Made by a program: the position numbers and the translations under genes. This document shows positions 52,513-61,829 of a stretch of 64,000 bases of DNA, piece by piece; position 1 is the first letter of the stretch; the number at the start of each line of letters is the position of its first letter. The stretch is taken from assembly GCF_022759505.1 (NCBI RefSeq), contig NZ_CP094289.1, forward strand, positions 2,728,001-2,792,000, written 5' to 3'. The notes under the pieces are model-generated. The model worked only from the letters and a program-made list of their open reading frames with translations, had not been told where the DNA came from and did not search any database. Origin of the DNA: Georgenia sp. TF02-10. GTDB taxonomy: Bacteria; Actinomycetota; Actinomycetes; Actinomycetales; Actinomycetaceae.

Positions 52513-53414
52513 GCGTCTCTCCCCTCGAACCGGGCCTGCAGCCGCCGGCCGATCAGCGTCACGGAGACCACCGTCAGGGTGATCGCCAGGCCGGGGAACA
52601 GGCCGATCCACCACGCGGTGGAGAGGTAGTCCCGGCCCGCGTTCAGCAGGGCGCCCCACTCGGGCGTCGGCTGCTCCGGGCCGAGCCCGAGGAAGCTCAG
52701 CGCCGACCCGGCGAGGACGGCGGTGCCGACGCCGATGGTGGCGAGGACGAGCAGCGGGCCGAGCACGTTCGGCACGATGTGCCGCCGGACGAGGGTGAGC
52801 GGCCTCAGGCCCAGGGCCGACGCCGCCTCCACGTAGCCCGACCGGCGCACCACCAGCGCCTCCGACCGCACCAGCCGGGCGTAGGACGGCACGCTGGCGA
52901 TCCCGATCGCGAACAGGGCGTTCACCGCCCCGGGACCGATGACCGCGATGACGACGAGGGCCAGCAGGAGCTCGGGGAAGGCCAGCGCGACGTCGACCAG
53001 GCGCATCGCGACGGCGTCCACGACGCGGCCGCCGAGGGCCGAGACGAGCCCGATGAGGGTCCCGAGCACGATCGCGATGGCGGTGGCGCCGAGCCCGATG
53101 AGGAGGGAGTACCGCGCCCCGTAGACGATGCGCGAGTAGACGTCCCGGCCCAGCTGGTCGGTGCCGAGCCAGTGCTCGGCGCTCGGGCCCTGCATCGCGT
53201 TGGCGAGGTCGTTCTGCTCCTGGGGGATGCTGGTGAACAGCTGCGGGACGAGCGCGGCGAGCACCACCAGGACGAACACGACCGAGGCGAGGGCGAGTCC
53301 CGGCGTGGCCAGGGGCGCGGTGCGTGCGCGCCGGGTCCGGGTGGGCCGGTTGCGGGCGGGCCGGTCGGTGCCCGCGGGCCGGTCGCTCCGCGCGACGGCG
53401 GTCAGGGTCGTCAT
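52509..53414 (-). CDS. Dipeptide-type ABC permease, DppC-like, importer B
   Basis: A 301-residue permease with an Arg-rich cytoplasmic leader, first helix TPGLALASVVFVLVVLAALV, HWLGTDQLGRDVYSRIVYGA, and the EAA loop SGYVEAASALGLRPLTLVRR. FLGLGPEQPTPEWGALLNAG is DppC-like. Four-base overlaps on both sides (53411-53414 with the amidohydrolase, 52509-52512 with the ATPase) indicate tight coupling. Confidence 0.92.
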
Positions 53415-54646
53415 CGCGCCGCCGCCTGCAGCTCGGGTCGCAGGTCGGGGACGGGCGCGCGCTCCGACCGGGGCACCCGCGCGCGGCCCCGGGCGACGAC
53501 GAGCCGGATGCGCCCGAACGCGGAGAGGTCCTCGAGCGGGTTCCCGTCGGTGACGATGAGGTCCGCCTCGAACCCGGGGTGCAGCCGGCCGACGCGGTCG
53601 GCGATCCCGAACGCCTGCGCGGGGGTCAGGGTCAGCACGCGCAGCAGCTCGGCCGGGGTGAACCCCGCCTGCGCCCAGAGCGGGAAGGTGCGCGCGTACT
53701 CGCCGAACCCGGTGCCGGTCGCGCCGGCGTCTGTCGAGCCGACCAGGGTCACCCCGCTCGCGCGGTACCACGCGAGGGTCTCGACGATCCGCGGCGCGTG
53801 GCTGTCGTACGGCGGGCGGGTCACCGCCGCGCCCACCGTCGGGGAGATGACCGTCCCGTTCGCCTTCATCTGCGCGATGACCTCGGGCCGCCGGTCGACG
53901 CTGCCGTCCCGGGTGGCCCAGCCGCAGTGCTCGACGGAGTCGATGCCGGCCGCCACGGCGCGCGCGACCGCCTCGGCGTTGTGCGCGTGGGCGGCGGTGG
54001 GCCGGCCGAACCGGTGGGCCTCCTCCACGATGGCGCGCAGCTCCTCCACGGTGAACTGCGGCTGCCAGGGCGGCGGGGAGGAGGGGGTCATGTTGCCCCC
54101 GGAGGCCATCACCTTGATGACGTCGGCCCCCTCGCGGACGTTCCGCCGCACCACGCGGCGGAGGTCGTCGATGCCGTCGGCCTCGCCGCCGAAGAACCAG
54201 CAGTGGCCGCCGGTGACGGTCACCGGGGCGTTGGCCGCGAGGATCCGCGGCCCTTCCAGCTTCCCGACGGCGATCGCGTCGCGGAGGCTGGCGGCGAGCC
54301 CGTTCCGGTCCCCCAGGTCGCGGACGGTGGTCACGCCCGCGTCGAGCAGGAGCTGGGCGTGCCCGGCCATGTCGAGCAGGAGGTCCGCGTCGTCCATCGC
54401 CGTCATGGCGGCCACGGTGCCGGGGGTGCCGTCGAAGGCGAGGTGGACGTGGGCGTCCATCAGGCCCGGCAGGATGGTGCCGCCGGGGTGGGCGCGGACG
54501 ACGGCCGTGCTGCCGGCGCGGGCCGCGACCTCGTCCGCGGGTCCGGCGGCGAGGATCACCTCGTCCTCGACGAGGACGGCACCGGGCGAGATGGGCTGCT
54601 CGTCCGCGCTGCGGACGAGATGGTCGGCGGTGATGAGGGTGTGCAT
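53411..54646 (-). CDS. Metal-dependent amidohydrolase (imidazolonepropionase/prolidase-like)
   Basis: A 411-residue TIM-barrel amidohydrolase. HxH metal motif in LPGLMDAHVHLAFDG; VTTVRDLGD; carbamylatable lysine likely in ADVIKVMASGG; histidines in PTAAHAHNAEA and DSVEHCGW; aspartate in VGSTDAGATG; and a C-terminal barrel-closing ADLIVTDGNPL. Relatives hydrolyse X-Pro peptides, carbamates and cyclic amides. Its position between two permease genes of an importer suggests it works on the imported compound or its oxidation product. Confidence 0.9.
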   Translation of the reverse strand: MHTLITADHLVRSADEQPISPGAVLVEDEVILAAGPADEVAARAGSTAVVRAHPGGTILPGLMDAHVHLAFDGTPGTVAAMTAMDDADLLLDMAGHAQLLLDAGVTTVRDLGDRNGLAASLRDAIAVGKLEGPRILAANAPVTVTGGHCWFFGGEADGIDDLRRVVRRNVREGADVIKVMASGGNMTPSSPPPWQPQFTVEELRAIVEEAHRFGRPTAAHAHNAEAVARAVAAGIDSVEHCGWATRDGSVDRRPEVIAQMKANGTVISPTVGAAVTRPPYDSHAPRIVETLAWYRASGVTLVGSTDAGATGTGFGEYARTFPLWAQAGFTPAELLRVLTLTPAQAFGIADRVGRLHPGFEADLIVTDGNPLEDLSAFGRIRLVVARGRARVPRSERAPVPDLRPELQAAAR

Positions 54647-54655
54647 GGGGGTTCC

Positions 54656-55588
54656 TTAGGAGACCCGCAGGCGCGGGTCGATGACGAGGTAGAGCAGGTC
54701 GACGATCAGGTTGATGACGACGAAGGCGAACGCGGAGATGAGCACCACGCCCATCACCACGGGGATGTCCTTGCTGGTGATGGCGGTGAGCGCGACGCGC
54801 CCGAGCCCGGGCCGGCCGAACACGGTCTCGGCGACGACGGCCCCGCTGAGCAGGCTGCCGACGACGAAGCCGGTCAGCGTGACGGCCGGGATCGCCCCGT
54901 GCCGCAGGGCGTGACGGCGCAGGATGCTCGCCTCGGCCAGCCCGCGCGCGCGGGCGCTCACCGTGAAGGGTTCCCGCAGCGCCCCCTCCATGCCGCCGCG
55001 GAGCACCTGGGTGAGGATCGCGGCGACCGGCAGGGCCATGGTGATGGCGGGCAGCACCAGTGCGGTCCAGTCGCGGGCCCCGGAGACCGGGAACAGGTCG
55101 AGCTGGAACGAGAAGACGGTCAGCAGCAGGATGCCGATCCAGAAGCCCGGGGACGAGACGATGATGAGCTCGACGGCGAGGGAGACCGACCTCAGCCGCG
55201 TGCGGCGGCCGGCGGTCAGCAGGGCGGTAGCCACGGCGAGGACGATGCCGAGCGCCGCCGCGACGCCGGCCAGCTGGAGCGTCGGCGCCAGCTGGCTGGC
55301 CAGCACGTCGGCGACGGGTCGGCCGAGCTGGTAGGAGGTGCCGAGGTCGCCGTCGAGCAGCCGCCCGAGGTAGGTGAGGTACTGGACGAGGACCGGCTGG
55401 TCGAGGCCCAGCTCGACGCGGATCTGCTCGCGCACCGCGGGGCTCGCGGTGCTGGCCGCGCCGAGGACGGTGTCGACCGGGTCCCCGGGGGTGAGCCGGA
55501 GCGTGAGGAAGGCGAGGGTGGCCGCTCCCCACATCACGAGGACGATCGACGCCAGGCGGGGCAGGACGAACCGGACGTACCTGGGCAT
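54656..55588 (-). CDS. Dipeptide-type ABC permease, DppB-like, importer B
   Basis: A 310-residue permease: YVRFVLPRLASIVLVMWGAA first helix, LTPGDPVDTVLG, the EAA loop VSARARGLAEASILRRHALR, and SGAVVAETVFGRPGLGRVAL near the end, all typical of DppB. Nine bases separate it from the amidohydrolase gene and ten from the binding protein gene. Confidence 0.92.
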   Translation of the reverse strand: MPRYVRFVLPRLASIVLVMWGAATLAFLTLRLTPGDPVDTVLGAASTASPAVREQIRVELGLDQPVLVQYLTYLGRLLDGDLGTSYQLGRPVADVLASQLAPTLQLAGVAAALGIVLAVATALLTAGRRTRLRSVSLAVELIIVSSPGFWIGILLLTVFSFQLDLFPVSGARDWTALVLPAITMALPVAAILTQVLRGGMEGALREPFTVSARARGLAEASILRRHALRHGAIPAVTLTGFVVGSLLSGAVVAETVFGRPGLGRVALTAITSKDIPVVMGVVLISAFAFVVINLIVDLLYLVIDPRLRVS

Positions 55589-55598
55589 GGGGCTCCTC

Positions 55599-57248
55599 CT
55601 ACTGACCGTTGGTCCAGCTGTCGTAGAACAGCGGCCACCCGCTCGGGTCCCGCCGCAGGCCCTGGACGTACGTCTGGGTGGCGACGAGGGAGGACGGCAC
55701 GTAGACCGGGATGGTCACCGCGTCCTCGACCACCCGCTCCTGCACCTGGCCGTACAGGTCGGCGCGCACCGCCTCGTCGGTCGTGCTGAGCGCCTCCTCG
55801 AGGAGGGCGTCGATCTCCGGGTCGGACAGCGCCGCGGCGTTCTGGATCGGGATGTTGTCGGAGTGGAAGTGCAGCCGCAGGATGTCGCCCTCCGGCCGCA
55901 CGAAGCTCCAGTCCGCGACGTCGTAGTCCACGGCCATCAACCGGCTGACGTACGTGCCGGGGTCGACCGACTGGATGTCCAGGGCGATGCCGACCTCGGC
56001 GAGCGCGTCCTGCAGGCTCTGGGCGAGGAGGTCCCGCTGCTCGCGCTGGTTCTGGGCGACCGGCCAGGCGAGCACGAGCTCCTCGCCGTCGCGGGTGCGG
56101 GTCCCGTCGCTGTTCCGCTCGCTCCAGCCGGCCTCGTCGAGCAGCTCGTTGGCGGCGTCGACGTCGTGCTCCACGCTGTCCTCCACCGCCGGGTCGTACA
56201 CCCCGGGGGTCGCCGCGCTGAGCGGGCCCCAGGCGCGCTGGTACTGGTCGAAGTAGACGGTGGAGACGATCTGGTCGAGGTCCACGGCCCGCTGGACGGC
56301 CTGCCGCACCCTGACGTCGTCGAGCGGGGGCCGGCTGGTGTTGAGGAACAGGGAGTACGGCATGCCGGGCGCGTCGGCGCGGGTGAGCTCGAGGTTGTCG
56401 TCGCCCTCCACCTGCTCCACGTTGGCCGGCGGGATGGCTCCCGCGGCATCGACCTGCCCGCTCGTCAGGGCGCCCAGCCGCGCGCTGTTCTCCGGGATGA
56501 ACCGGAAGACGAGCTCGTCGAGGTAAGCGGCGCCGTCGTGCTCCGCGTTCTCCGGAGCCCAGGCGTAGTCCGGGTTCTTGGCGTAGCGCACCTCCTGCCC
56601 CTTGGCATACCGCTCGAGGGTGAACGGGCCGGTGCCGACCGCCGCCTCGGCGGTGTCGAGGGTGTCCGGCGCGGCGAGGGCGGCCGGTGAGTAGAAGCCG
56701 AGGTAGGCGGTGCTGGCGGCCTGGAGGAAGGCGGCGAACGGCGCGGAGAAGTTCACGCGCACGGTGTACTCGTCCACCACCTCCGTGCTCTCGTACGGCC
56801 CGAGCAGCCCGGCGGCGTACTGGGAGGCGGTGTCGGGGTCGACGATGTGGTCGAAGTTGGCCTTGACCGCCTCCGCGTCGAACTTCTCCCCGTCGTGGAA
56901 GGTGACGTCCTCGCGCAGCGCAAACTCGTAGGAGGTGCTGTCCGCGCTGACCTCCCAGGAGGTCGCGAGCCACGGCACGAAGGTGCCGTCGGGCTGCTGC
57001 GCGACGAGGGAGTCGAACACGTTCCGCTGCAGGAACGCGACCACGTCCGCACCGCTGCTGTGGATGTCCCAGGCCTGCGGCTCGACGTCGGCGGCGTACG
57101 TCAGCACGCCGCCGTCGACGGGCTCCCCGACGTCCGCCGCGGCCTCGCCCCCGCCGGCGCCCCCGCAGGCGGTGAGGGTCAGTGCGGCGGCCGCCAGGGC
57201 CGCCACCGCCGGCAGGAACCGGCGCCGCCGTCGTGGTGGGTTGGTCAT
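55599..57248 (-). CDS. ABC substrate-binding lipoprotein, family 5, importer B
   Basis: A 549-residue lipoprotein with an Arg-rich signal peptide and lipobox LTAC (lipidated C28). VTFHDGEKFDAEAVKANFDH is the family-5 signature; VGTGPFTLERYAKGQEVRY and NIPIQNAAALSDPEIDALLE follow the usual two-lobe layout. AAGGAG six bases before ATG 57248 decides the start. An alternative ATG at 57311 overlaps the upstream gene's stop and would add a 21-residue leader. It may belong to the KPN_01854-like binding protein group known near LLM/CMD genes. Confidence 0.92.
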   Translation of the reverse strand: MTNPPRRRRRFLPAVAALAAAALTLTACGGAGGGEAAADVGEPVDGGVLTYAADVEPQAWDIHSSGADVVAFLQRNVFDSLVAQQPDGTFVPWLATSWEVSADSTSYEFALREDVTFHDGEKFDAEAVKANFDHIVDPDTASQYAAGLLGPYESTEVVDEYTVRVNFSAPFAAFLQAASTAYLGFYSPAALAAPDTLDTAEAAVGTGPFTLERYAKGQEVRYAKNPDYAWAPENAEHDGAAYLDELVFRFIPENSARLGALTSGQVDAAGAIPPANVEQVEGDDNLELTRADAPGMPYSLFLNTSRPPLDDVRVRQAVQRAVDLDQIVSTVYFDQYQRAWGPLSAATPGVYDPAVEDSVEHDVDAANELLDEAGWSERNSDGTRTRDGEELVLAWPVAQNQREQRDLLAQSLQDALAEVGIALDIQSVDPGTYVSRLMAVDYDVADWSFVRPEGDILRLHFHSDNIPIQNAAALSDPEIDALLEEALSTTDEAVRADLYGQVQERVVEDAVTIPVYVPSSLVATQTYVQGLRRDPSGWPLFYDSWTNGQ

Positions 57249-57307
57249 GGTGCTCCTTCGTGGGTTCGTGGTGCGTCGGGGGGTGCTCGTGGTACCTCGC
57301 CGGGTGC

Positions 57308-58744
57308 TCATCGCGCCGCCTCGGGCTCGCCGAGGGAGAGCATGAGCCGGTTGGCCCAGGCGAAGAACGCCGAGCTGTGCACGAGGTCGGCGATCTCCAG
57401 GTCGTCCAGCCCCTGGCCGCGCAGGTCGGCGACGTGCCCGGGGCCGAACCCGGCAGGGGTGCCGGCGAGCGCCACGGCGGTCGCGACGACGGCGTTCCAC
57501 CGCTCCCCCAGGTCCGCCGTCACGCCGTCGTCGAGCAGGCGCTGGACGTCCTCGCCCCGCCGGGCGTGGTGGCTGGCGAACCGGGCGTGCACCGAGGCGC
57601 AGTAGACGCAGCCGTTGAGCCGGCTGGTGGCGGTCGCGGCGAGCTCACGCTCGGCACGGGGCAGGCCACCGGCCGTGTTGTAGAAGATGTCCTTGTCCGT
57701 CTCGGTCCGGGCCTGCAGCACCTCCGGGTCGCGGACGAGCAGGGCGAAGTACGGGCTGTCGGCCCGGCCGCGGTCCACCAGGCCGGCCCAGTGCCGCTCG
57801 GTGAGCTCGGCCACCGGCAGCGGATCGAGCCAGGGCACCCAGCCGAGGGTGTCCTGGGTGAAGCGGTCGGGCCGGTCGAGGTCGTCGTACGTCCGCACGT
57901 CGGGGACGGGCGGCGCCGGGTCGGCCGCGTCGGTGCGGTCGCCGACGGCGGCCGTGGTGCTCGGGCCGGCGGCGGCGCCCCGGCCGGTGCTCGGGTCGAC
58001 GGCGGCCCGGTCGGTGCTCGGGCCGGCGGCGGCCCGGTCGGTGCTCGGGTCACCGACGACCGTGTACGTGCTCGGCTCGACGGTGCCCGCGACGGGGCCG
58101 CCGGACGATTCCTCCGCCCCGGCGAGCACCCGCAGCCCGTGGACCACCCGGACCTGGAACGTCAGGAAGGCGACGAGCTGGGAGAGGGTGACGACCCCGG
58201 TGGTGGACCACCCGGCGGCCAGCAGGCGGGCCAGGTCGGCCGGGCCGGACTCCCGCGGCCGGAGGACGAGCAGGTGCGCATGCTCCAGCGCGGCGGCCAG
58301 CCGCTCCCCGAGGACAGCCCGGGCCTCCGGACCGACCCGGTGCACCGGGCCGGGGGCGGACTCCGCCGCGAGCCCGGGCTCCCGGTAGACCCCGTAGGGC
58401 CCGCGGGCCGCGCCGCGGCCAGCCTCGGCGCGCACGGCCGGGCCGAGCACGGCGCCCGGGTCGTGCGGGCCGAGCCGGGCGGCGTAGTAGACGGCCAGGT
58501 CTGCCGCGCCGTGCAGGCCGGCGACGAACGTCGCCACGGCGTACCGCTCGGCCGCCGTGACCTCGCCCGGCTCGGCGGGCTCGAACAGGGCCTGGTAGCT
58601 GCGCTGGGCGTTCTCCCGGGCCGTGCGGCGTGCGCGCCGGACGGTGTCGAGCCGGTCACCGGGGGTGGTGCCGAGCAGGTGGTCGATGACGTCGACGCCG
58701 AGGTCGGTGTCGAGGTCGGTGTCGGTGCCGGTACTGGTAGTCAT
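57308..58744 (-). CDS. Fused double CMD/AhpD-like domain protein
   Basis: A 478-residue protein that appears to join two proteins usually encoded separately. Residues about 15-215 match the CMD-domain type with no CxxC (AERYAVATFVAGLHGAADLA, then a VVTLSQLVAFLTFQVRV helix). Residues about 285-478 are an alkylhydroperoxidase-type CMD domain with C379-x-x-C382-x3-H386 (GCVYCASVHARF). The linker (221-265) holds five PST-led repeats at 9-10-residue spacing. Between LLM and binding-protein genes. Likely a peroxidase- or decarboxylase-like partner of the monooxygenase. Confidence 0.85.
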   Translation of the reverse strand: MTTSTGTDTDLDTDLGVDVIDHLLGTTPGDRLDTVRRARRTARENAQRSYQALFEPAEPGEVTAAERYAVATFVAGLHGAADLAVYYAARLGPHDPGAVLGPAVRAEAGRGAARGPYGVYREPGLAAESAPGPVHRVGPEARAVLGERLAAALEHAHLLVLRPRESGPADLARLLAAGWSTTGVVTLSQLVAFLTFQVRVVHGLRVLAGAEESSGGPVAGTVEPSTYTVVGDPSTDRAAAGPSTDRAAVDPSTGRGAAAGPSTTAAVGDRTDAADPAPPVPDVRTYDDLDRPDRFTQDTLGWVPWLDPLPVAELTERHWAGLVDRGRADSPYFALLVRDPEVLQARTETDKDIFYNTAGGLPRAERELAATATSRLNGCVYCASVHARFASHHARRGEDVQRLLDDGVTADLGERWNAVVATAVALAGTPAGFGPGHVADLRGQGLDDLEIADLVHSSAFFAWANRLMLSLGEPEAAR

Positions 58745-58763
58745 GGTTCTCCTCCTGGCGGGC

Positions 58764-59792
58764 TCAGGCCCGGGCCAGCGCGGCGGCCGGGCTCGTCCGG
58801 TCCAGGGACCACCCGAGCGCGGGGGCCACCTCGGTGGCGAGGAGCTCGAGGGACCGCAGGACGTCGGCGTGGGGCGGGTCGATGGAGTGGACCTGGAAGG
58901 TGATGTCGGTCGCCCGGTCCAGGACGGAGTCGGCCTGCAGGGAGGCGATCACCTCCGCCGGCGTGCCGACGTAGGAGTCGGTGCCCCGGATCAGGGAGTC
59001 GACGTCGTCGTCGGGCAGGTGGTGGCCCTGCCGCCGGAACGCGGCAGCCGCCCGCCGCAGGCCCGTCTCGGCGAACCGCCGGACCCGGTCCCGGTCCTCG
59101 CCGACGACCAGCGTGCGCGAGGCGAGGATGCGGGGTGCCGCGCCGGCGGGCAGGGCCGAGAGGTAGGCGTCGACGACCGGGTCCTGGACCTCGCCAAGGG
59201 TGGCGTCGGGGCGGTCGGCCGGTCGCGGCTGGGTCCGGGAGAGCATGAGCCCGTCCCCGCGCGCCCCGGCCCGGGCGGCGCCGTCGGCGGAGAACGTGGC
59301 CTGCCAGAGCCGGCCGAGCAGCTGGGGCGCGGCGGGGTACAGGCGGTTGCCCGGGCCGAGCTCCTCCCCCGACCAGGCCGCTACCAGCGTGGCGAGGCGC
59401 TCGGCGAAGACGGTGCGCCGGTCGGCGGGGTCCAGGCCGAAGCCGGCGAAGGACGACGGCGTTCCGCCGCTGCCCACCCCCACCTCGAGCCGGCCGCCGG
59501 TCAGGACGTCCAGCACCGCGGTGTCCTCGGCCACCCGGACGGCGTCCTCCAGCGGCAGGGTGATGATGCCGGTGCCGAGCCGGATCCGGCTGGTGCGGGC
59601 GGCGACGTGGCTGAGGAAGACGAGCGGGGCGGGCAGGCCGCCCTCGTCGCGGTGGAAGTGGTGCTGGGCGACCCAGGCCGAGTGCAGGCCGAGGTCCTCG
59701 GCGAGCCGGATCTGCTCGACGGCGCCTGCGTACCGGACGGCGGGGCTGGCGTCGTCCAGGATGCGGGTGAAGAAACCGATGCGGGGGCTCAT
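58764..59792 (-). CDS. LLM-class FMN-dependent monooxygenase (KPN_01858-like)
   Basis: A 342-residue luciferase-like enzyme. RIGFFTRILDDASPAVRYAG start, SAWVAQHHFHRDEGGLPAPL, RTSRIRLGTGIITLPLEDAV, and LTGGRLEVGVGSGGTPSSFA are strong LLM motifs for FMN/flavin and phosphate binding. The pattern recalls the KPN_01858 group of putative FMN-dependent luciferase-like monooxygenases, known to co-occur with CMD proteins and family-5 transporters, as here. Substrate unknown. Separated from the CMD fusion gene by 19 bp. Confidence 0.9.
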   Translation of the reverse strand: MSPRIGFFTRILDDASPAVRYAGAVEQIRLAEDLGLHSAWVAQHHFHRDEGGLPAPLVFLSHVAARTSRIRLGTGIITLPLEDAVRVAEDTAVLDVLTGGRLEVGVGSGGTPSSFAGFGLDPADRRTVFAERLATLVAAWSGEELGPGNRLYPAAPQLLGRLWQATFSADGAARAGARGDGLMLSRTQPRPADRPDATLGEVQDPVVDAYLSALPAGAAPRILASRTLVVGEDRDRVRRFAETGLRRAAAAFRRQGHHLPDDDVDSLIRGTDSYVGTPAEVIASLQADSVLDRATDITFQVHSIDPPHADVLRSLELLATEVAPALGWSLDRTSPAAALARA

Positions 59793-59902
59793 GGTGCGGT
59801 GCTCCTTCTGGTGCGGGGGGTCGGTGGTCCCTGGGGTGCGGCGGGGCGGGTGGCGCGGGGGTAGGCGGTCAAGCAGCCGGGCGGGGCAGCGGGGCGCGGC
59901 GG

Positions 59903-61828
59903 TCAGCCGGCCCCGCCGGGTGCCTCGGGCCGCCGGTGCCCGGGCACGGCGTCGACGAGGGCGGCGGTGTAGGCCTCGCGCGGGTGGTCCAGGACCGTGG
60001 CGGTGGGCCCGTGCTCGACCGCCCGGCCGTGGTGCATGACGGTGAGGGTGTCGGCGATCTGCCGGACGACGGCCAGGTCGTGGGAGATGAACAGGTAGGT
60101 CAGGCCCAGGTCGTCCTGGAGCTGCTCGAGCAGCCGGAGGATCTGGGCCTGGACGGTGACGTCGAGGGCGGAGACGGCCTCGTCGAGGACGACGACCCGG
60201 GGGGCGATGACGAGCGCCCGGGCGATGGCCACCCGCTGGCGCTGGCCGCCGGAGAGCTCGGTGGGGCGGCGGCGGGCGGCGGAGGCGGGCAGCGCGACCC
60301 GGTCGAGCACCTCGGCGACGGCCCGTGCCCGCTCGGCTCGGTCCCCGAGCCGGAAGTTGCGCAGCGGCTCGGCCACGATCGCCCCGACGCTCTGGCGGGG
60401 GTCGAGGGAGGAGAACGGGTTCTGGTAGACGAGCTGGACGGTGCGGCGCAGGTCCCGCAGCGCCCGCCCGCGCTGGCCGGCGACGGCGCGGCCGTGCAGG
60501 TGCACCGTGCCGGCGGTCGGGGCCAGCAGCCCGACGACGGCCCGGGCCGTCGTCGTCTTGCCCGATCCCGACTCCCCCACCAGCGCGTGGGTGGTGCCGG
60601 GCGCGACCGTGAAGGACACGCCGTCCACCGCGCGGAACGGCGGGCGCCGGTGGCCGCGCGGGAACTCCTGCACGAGGTCGCGCACCTGGATGGCGGCGGT
60701 GGTGGCCGCCTCCGCCGGCTCGGTGCCGGCGCGTGCAGCGACATCGGCGCGGGCGGACGGGGCGGTGCCGGCGCGGGCGCCGTCGGCCTGGGCAAGGGCG
60801 GGCGCTCCCCCGGCCGTACGGCGGGGTGAGCGGGTGCCGTCGGCCCCCGCCCCTGCACGGCCCGGTGAGCCCGCGCCGTCGCCGCCCGCCCGCCGGCCGA
60901 CGGCGGCGAACGCCGGGGCGTCGGCGAGGAGCTGGCGGGTGTAGTCGGTGGCCGGGCGGGCCAGGAGCTCGGCCGTGGCGCCGTGCTCCACCACCCGCCC
61001 GTCCTTCATCACGGCGATCCGGTCGGCGCGGTCGGCGGCGACGGCCAGGTCGTGGGTGATGAGCAGGACCGCGGTGCCGAGCTCGGTGCGGAGCCGGTCG
61101 AGCAGGTCCAGGATGTGCTGCTGGACGGTGACGTCCAGCGCCGAGGTGGGCTCGTCCGCGACGAGCACCGCCGGCTCCAGCGCGATCGCCGAGGCGATCA
61201 GCACCCGCTGCTTCATCCCGCCGGAGAGCTCGTGCGGGTACTGCCGGGCGCGAGCCGCCGGGTCGGGGATGCCGACCCGGTCCAGCAGCTCCACGACCCG
61301 GTCCGCGACCTGCGCGCGGTTGCCCCGCCGGTGGATCTGCAGCACCTCGGCGAGGTTGGCGCCGACCGTCTTGACCGGGTTGAGCGAGCTGTGCGGGTCC
61401 TGCGGCACCAGGCCGATCTGGGCGCCGCGCACCGCCTGCAGGCGCCGCGGCGACCAGCCGCTGATGTCCGTGCCGGCCACCCGGACGGCGCCGGCGTCCA
61501 CCCGGCCGTTGGCCGGCAGCAGGCCGATCACAGCCTGGGCGGTCGTCGTCTTGCCCGAGCCGGACTCCCCCACCAGGGCCAGGGTCTGCCCGGGGTGGAC
61601 GGCGAGGGAGACGTCGTGCACGACGCGGACGGCGCGGTCCCGGGTCCGGTAGGACACCGCCAGCCCGTCGACGGCGAGCGCGGCGGGGCCTGCGCCGGCG
61701 CGACCGGGGTCGGCGGGACCGGCGCCGGCGGGACCGGGGTCGGCGCCGGCGGGACCGGGGTCGGGGGTGGCGGCGGCGAGAGCGCCGGCGGCGGGGTCGA
61801 CGGTGAGGGCACCAGGGGCGAGCGGCAC
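59903..61828 (-). CDS. Fused dual ABC ATPase, importer A (DppD-DppF type)
   Basis: A 641-residue protein. A 45-residue Pro/Ala/Gly leader of PGPAGA repeats precedes domain 1 (GESGSGKTTTAQAVIGL; LSGGMKQRVLIASAI; LVADEPTSALD) and domain 2 (GESGSGKTTTARAVVGL; LSGGQRQRVAIARAL; VVLDEAVSALD). In domain 2 Walker B is followed by DEAVSALD rather than DEPTSALD, as in many DppF-type domains. Long Ala/Arg-rich linker between. Only 1 bp separates it from the upstream permease gene. Confidence 0.94.
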   Translation of the reverse strand: MPLAPGALTVDPAAGALAAATPDPGPAGADPGPAGAGPADPGRAGAGPAALAVDGLAVSYRTRDRAVRVVHDVSLAVHPGQTLALVGESGSGKTTTAQAVIGLLPANGRVDAGAVRVAGTDISGWSPRRLQAVRGAQIGLVPQDPHSSLNPVKTVGANLAEVLQIHRRGNRAQVADRVVELLDRVGIPDPAARARQYPHELSGGMKQRVLIASAIALEPAVLVADEPTSALDVTVQQHILDLLDRLRTELGTAVLLITHDLAVAADRADRIAVMKDGRVVEHGATAELLARPATDYTRQLLADAPAFAAVGRRAGGDGAGSPGRAGAGADGTRSPRRTAGGAPALAQADGARAGTAPSARADVAARAGTEPAEAATTAAIQVRDLVQEFPRGHRRPPFRAVDGVSFTVAPGTTHALVGESGSGKTTTARAVVGLLAPTAGTVHLHGRAVAGQRGRALRDLRRTVQLVYQNPFSSLDPRQSVGAIVAEPLRNFRLGDRAERARAVAEVLDRVALPASAARRRPTELSGGQRQRVAIARALVIAPRVVVLDEAVSALDVTVQAQILRLLEQLQDDLGLTYLFISHDLAVVRQIADTLTVMHHGRAVEHGPTATVLDHPREAYTAALVDAVPGHRRPEAPGGAG

Positions 61829-61829
61829 G

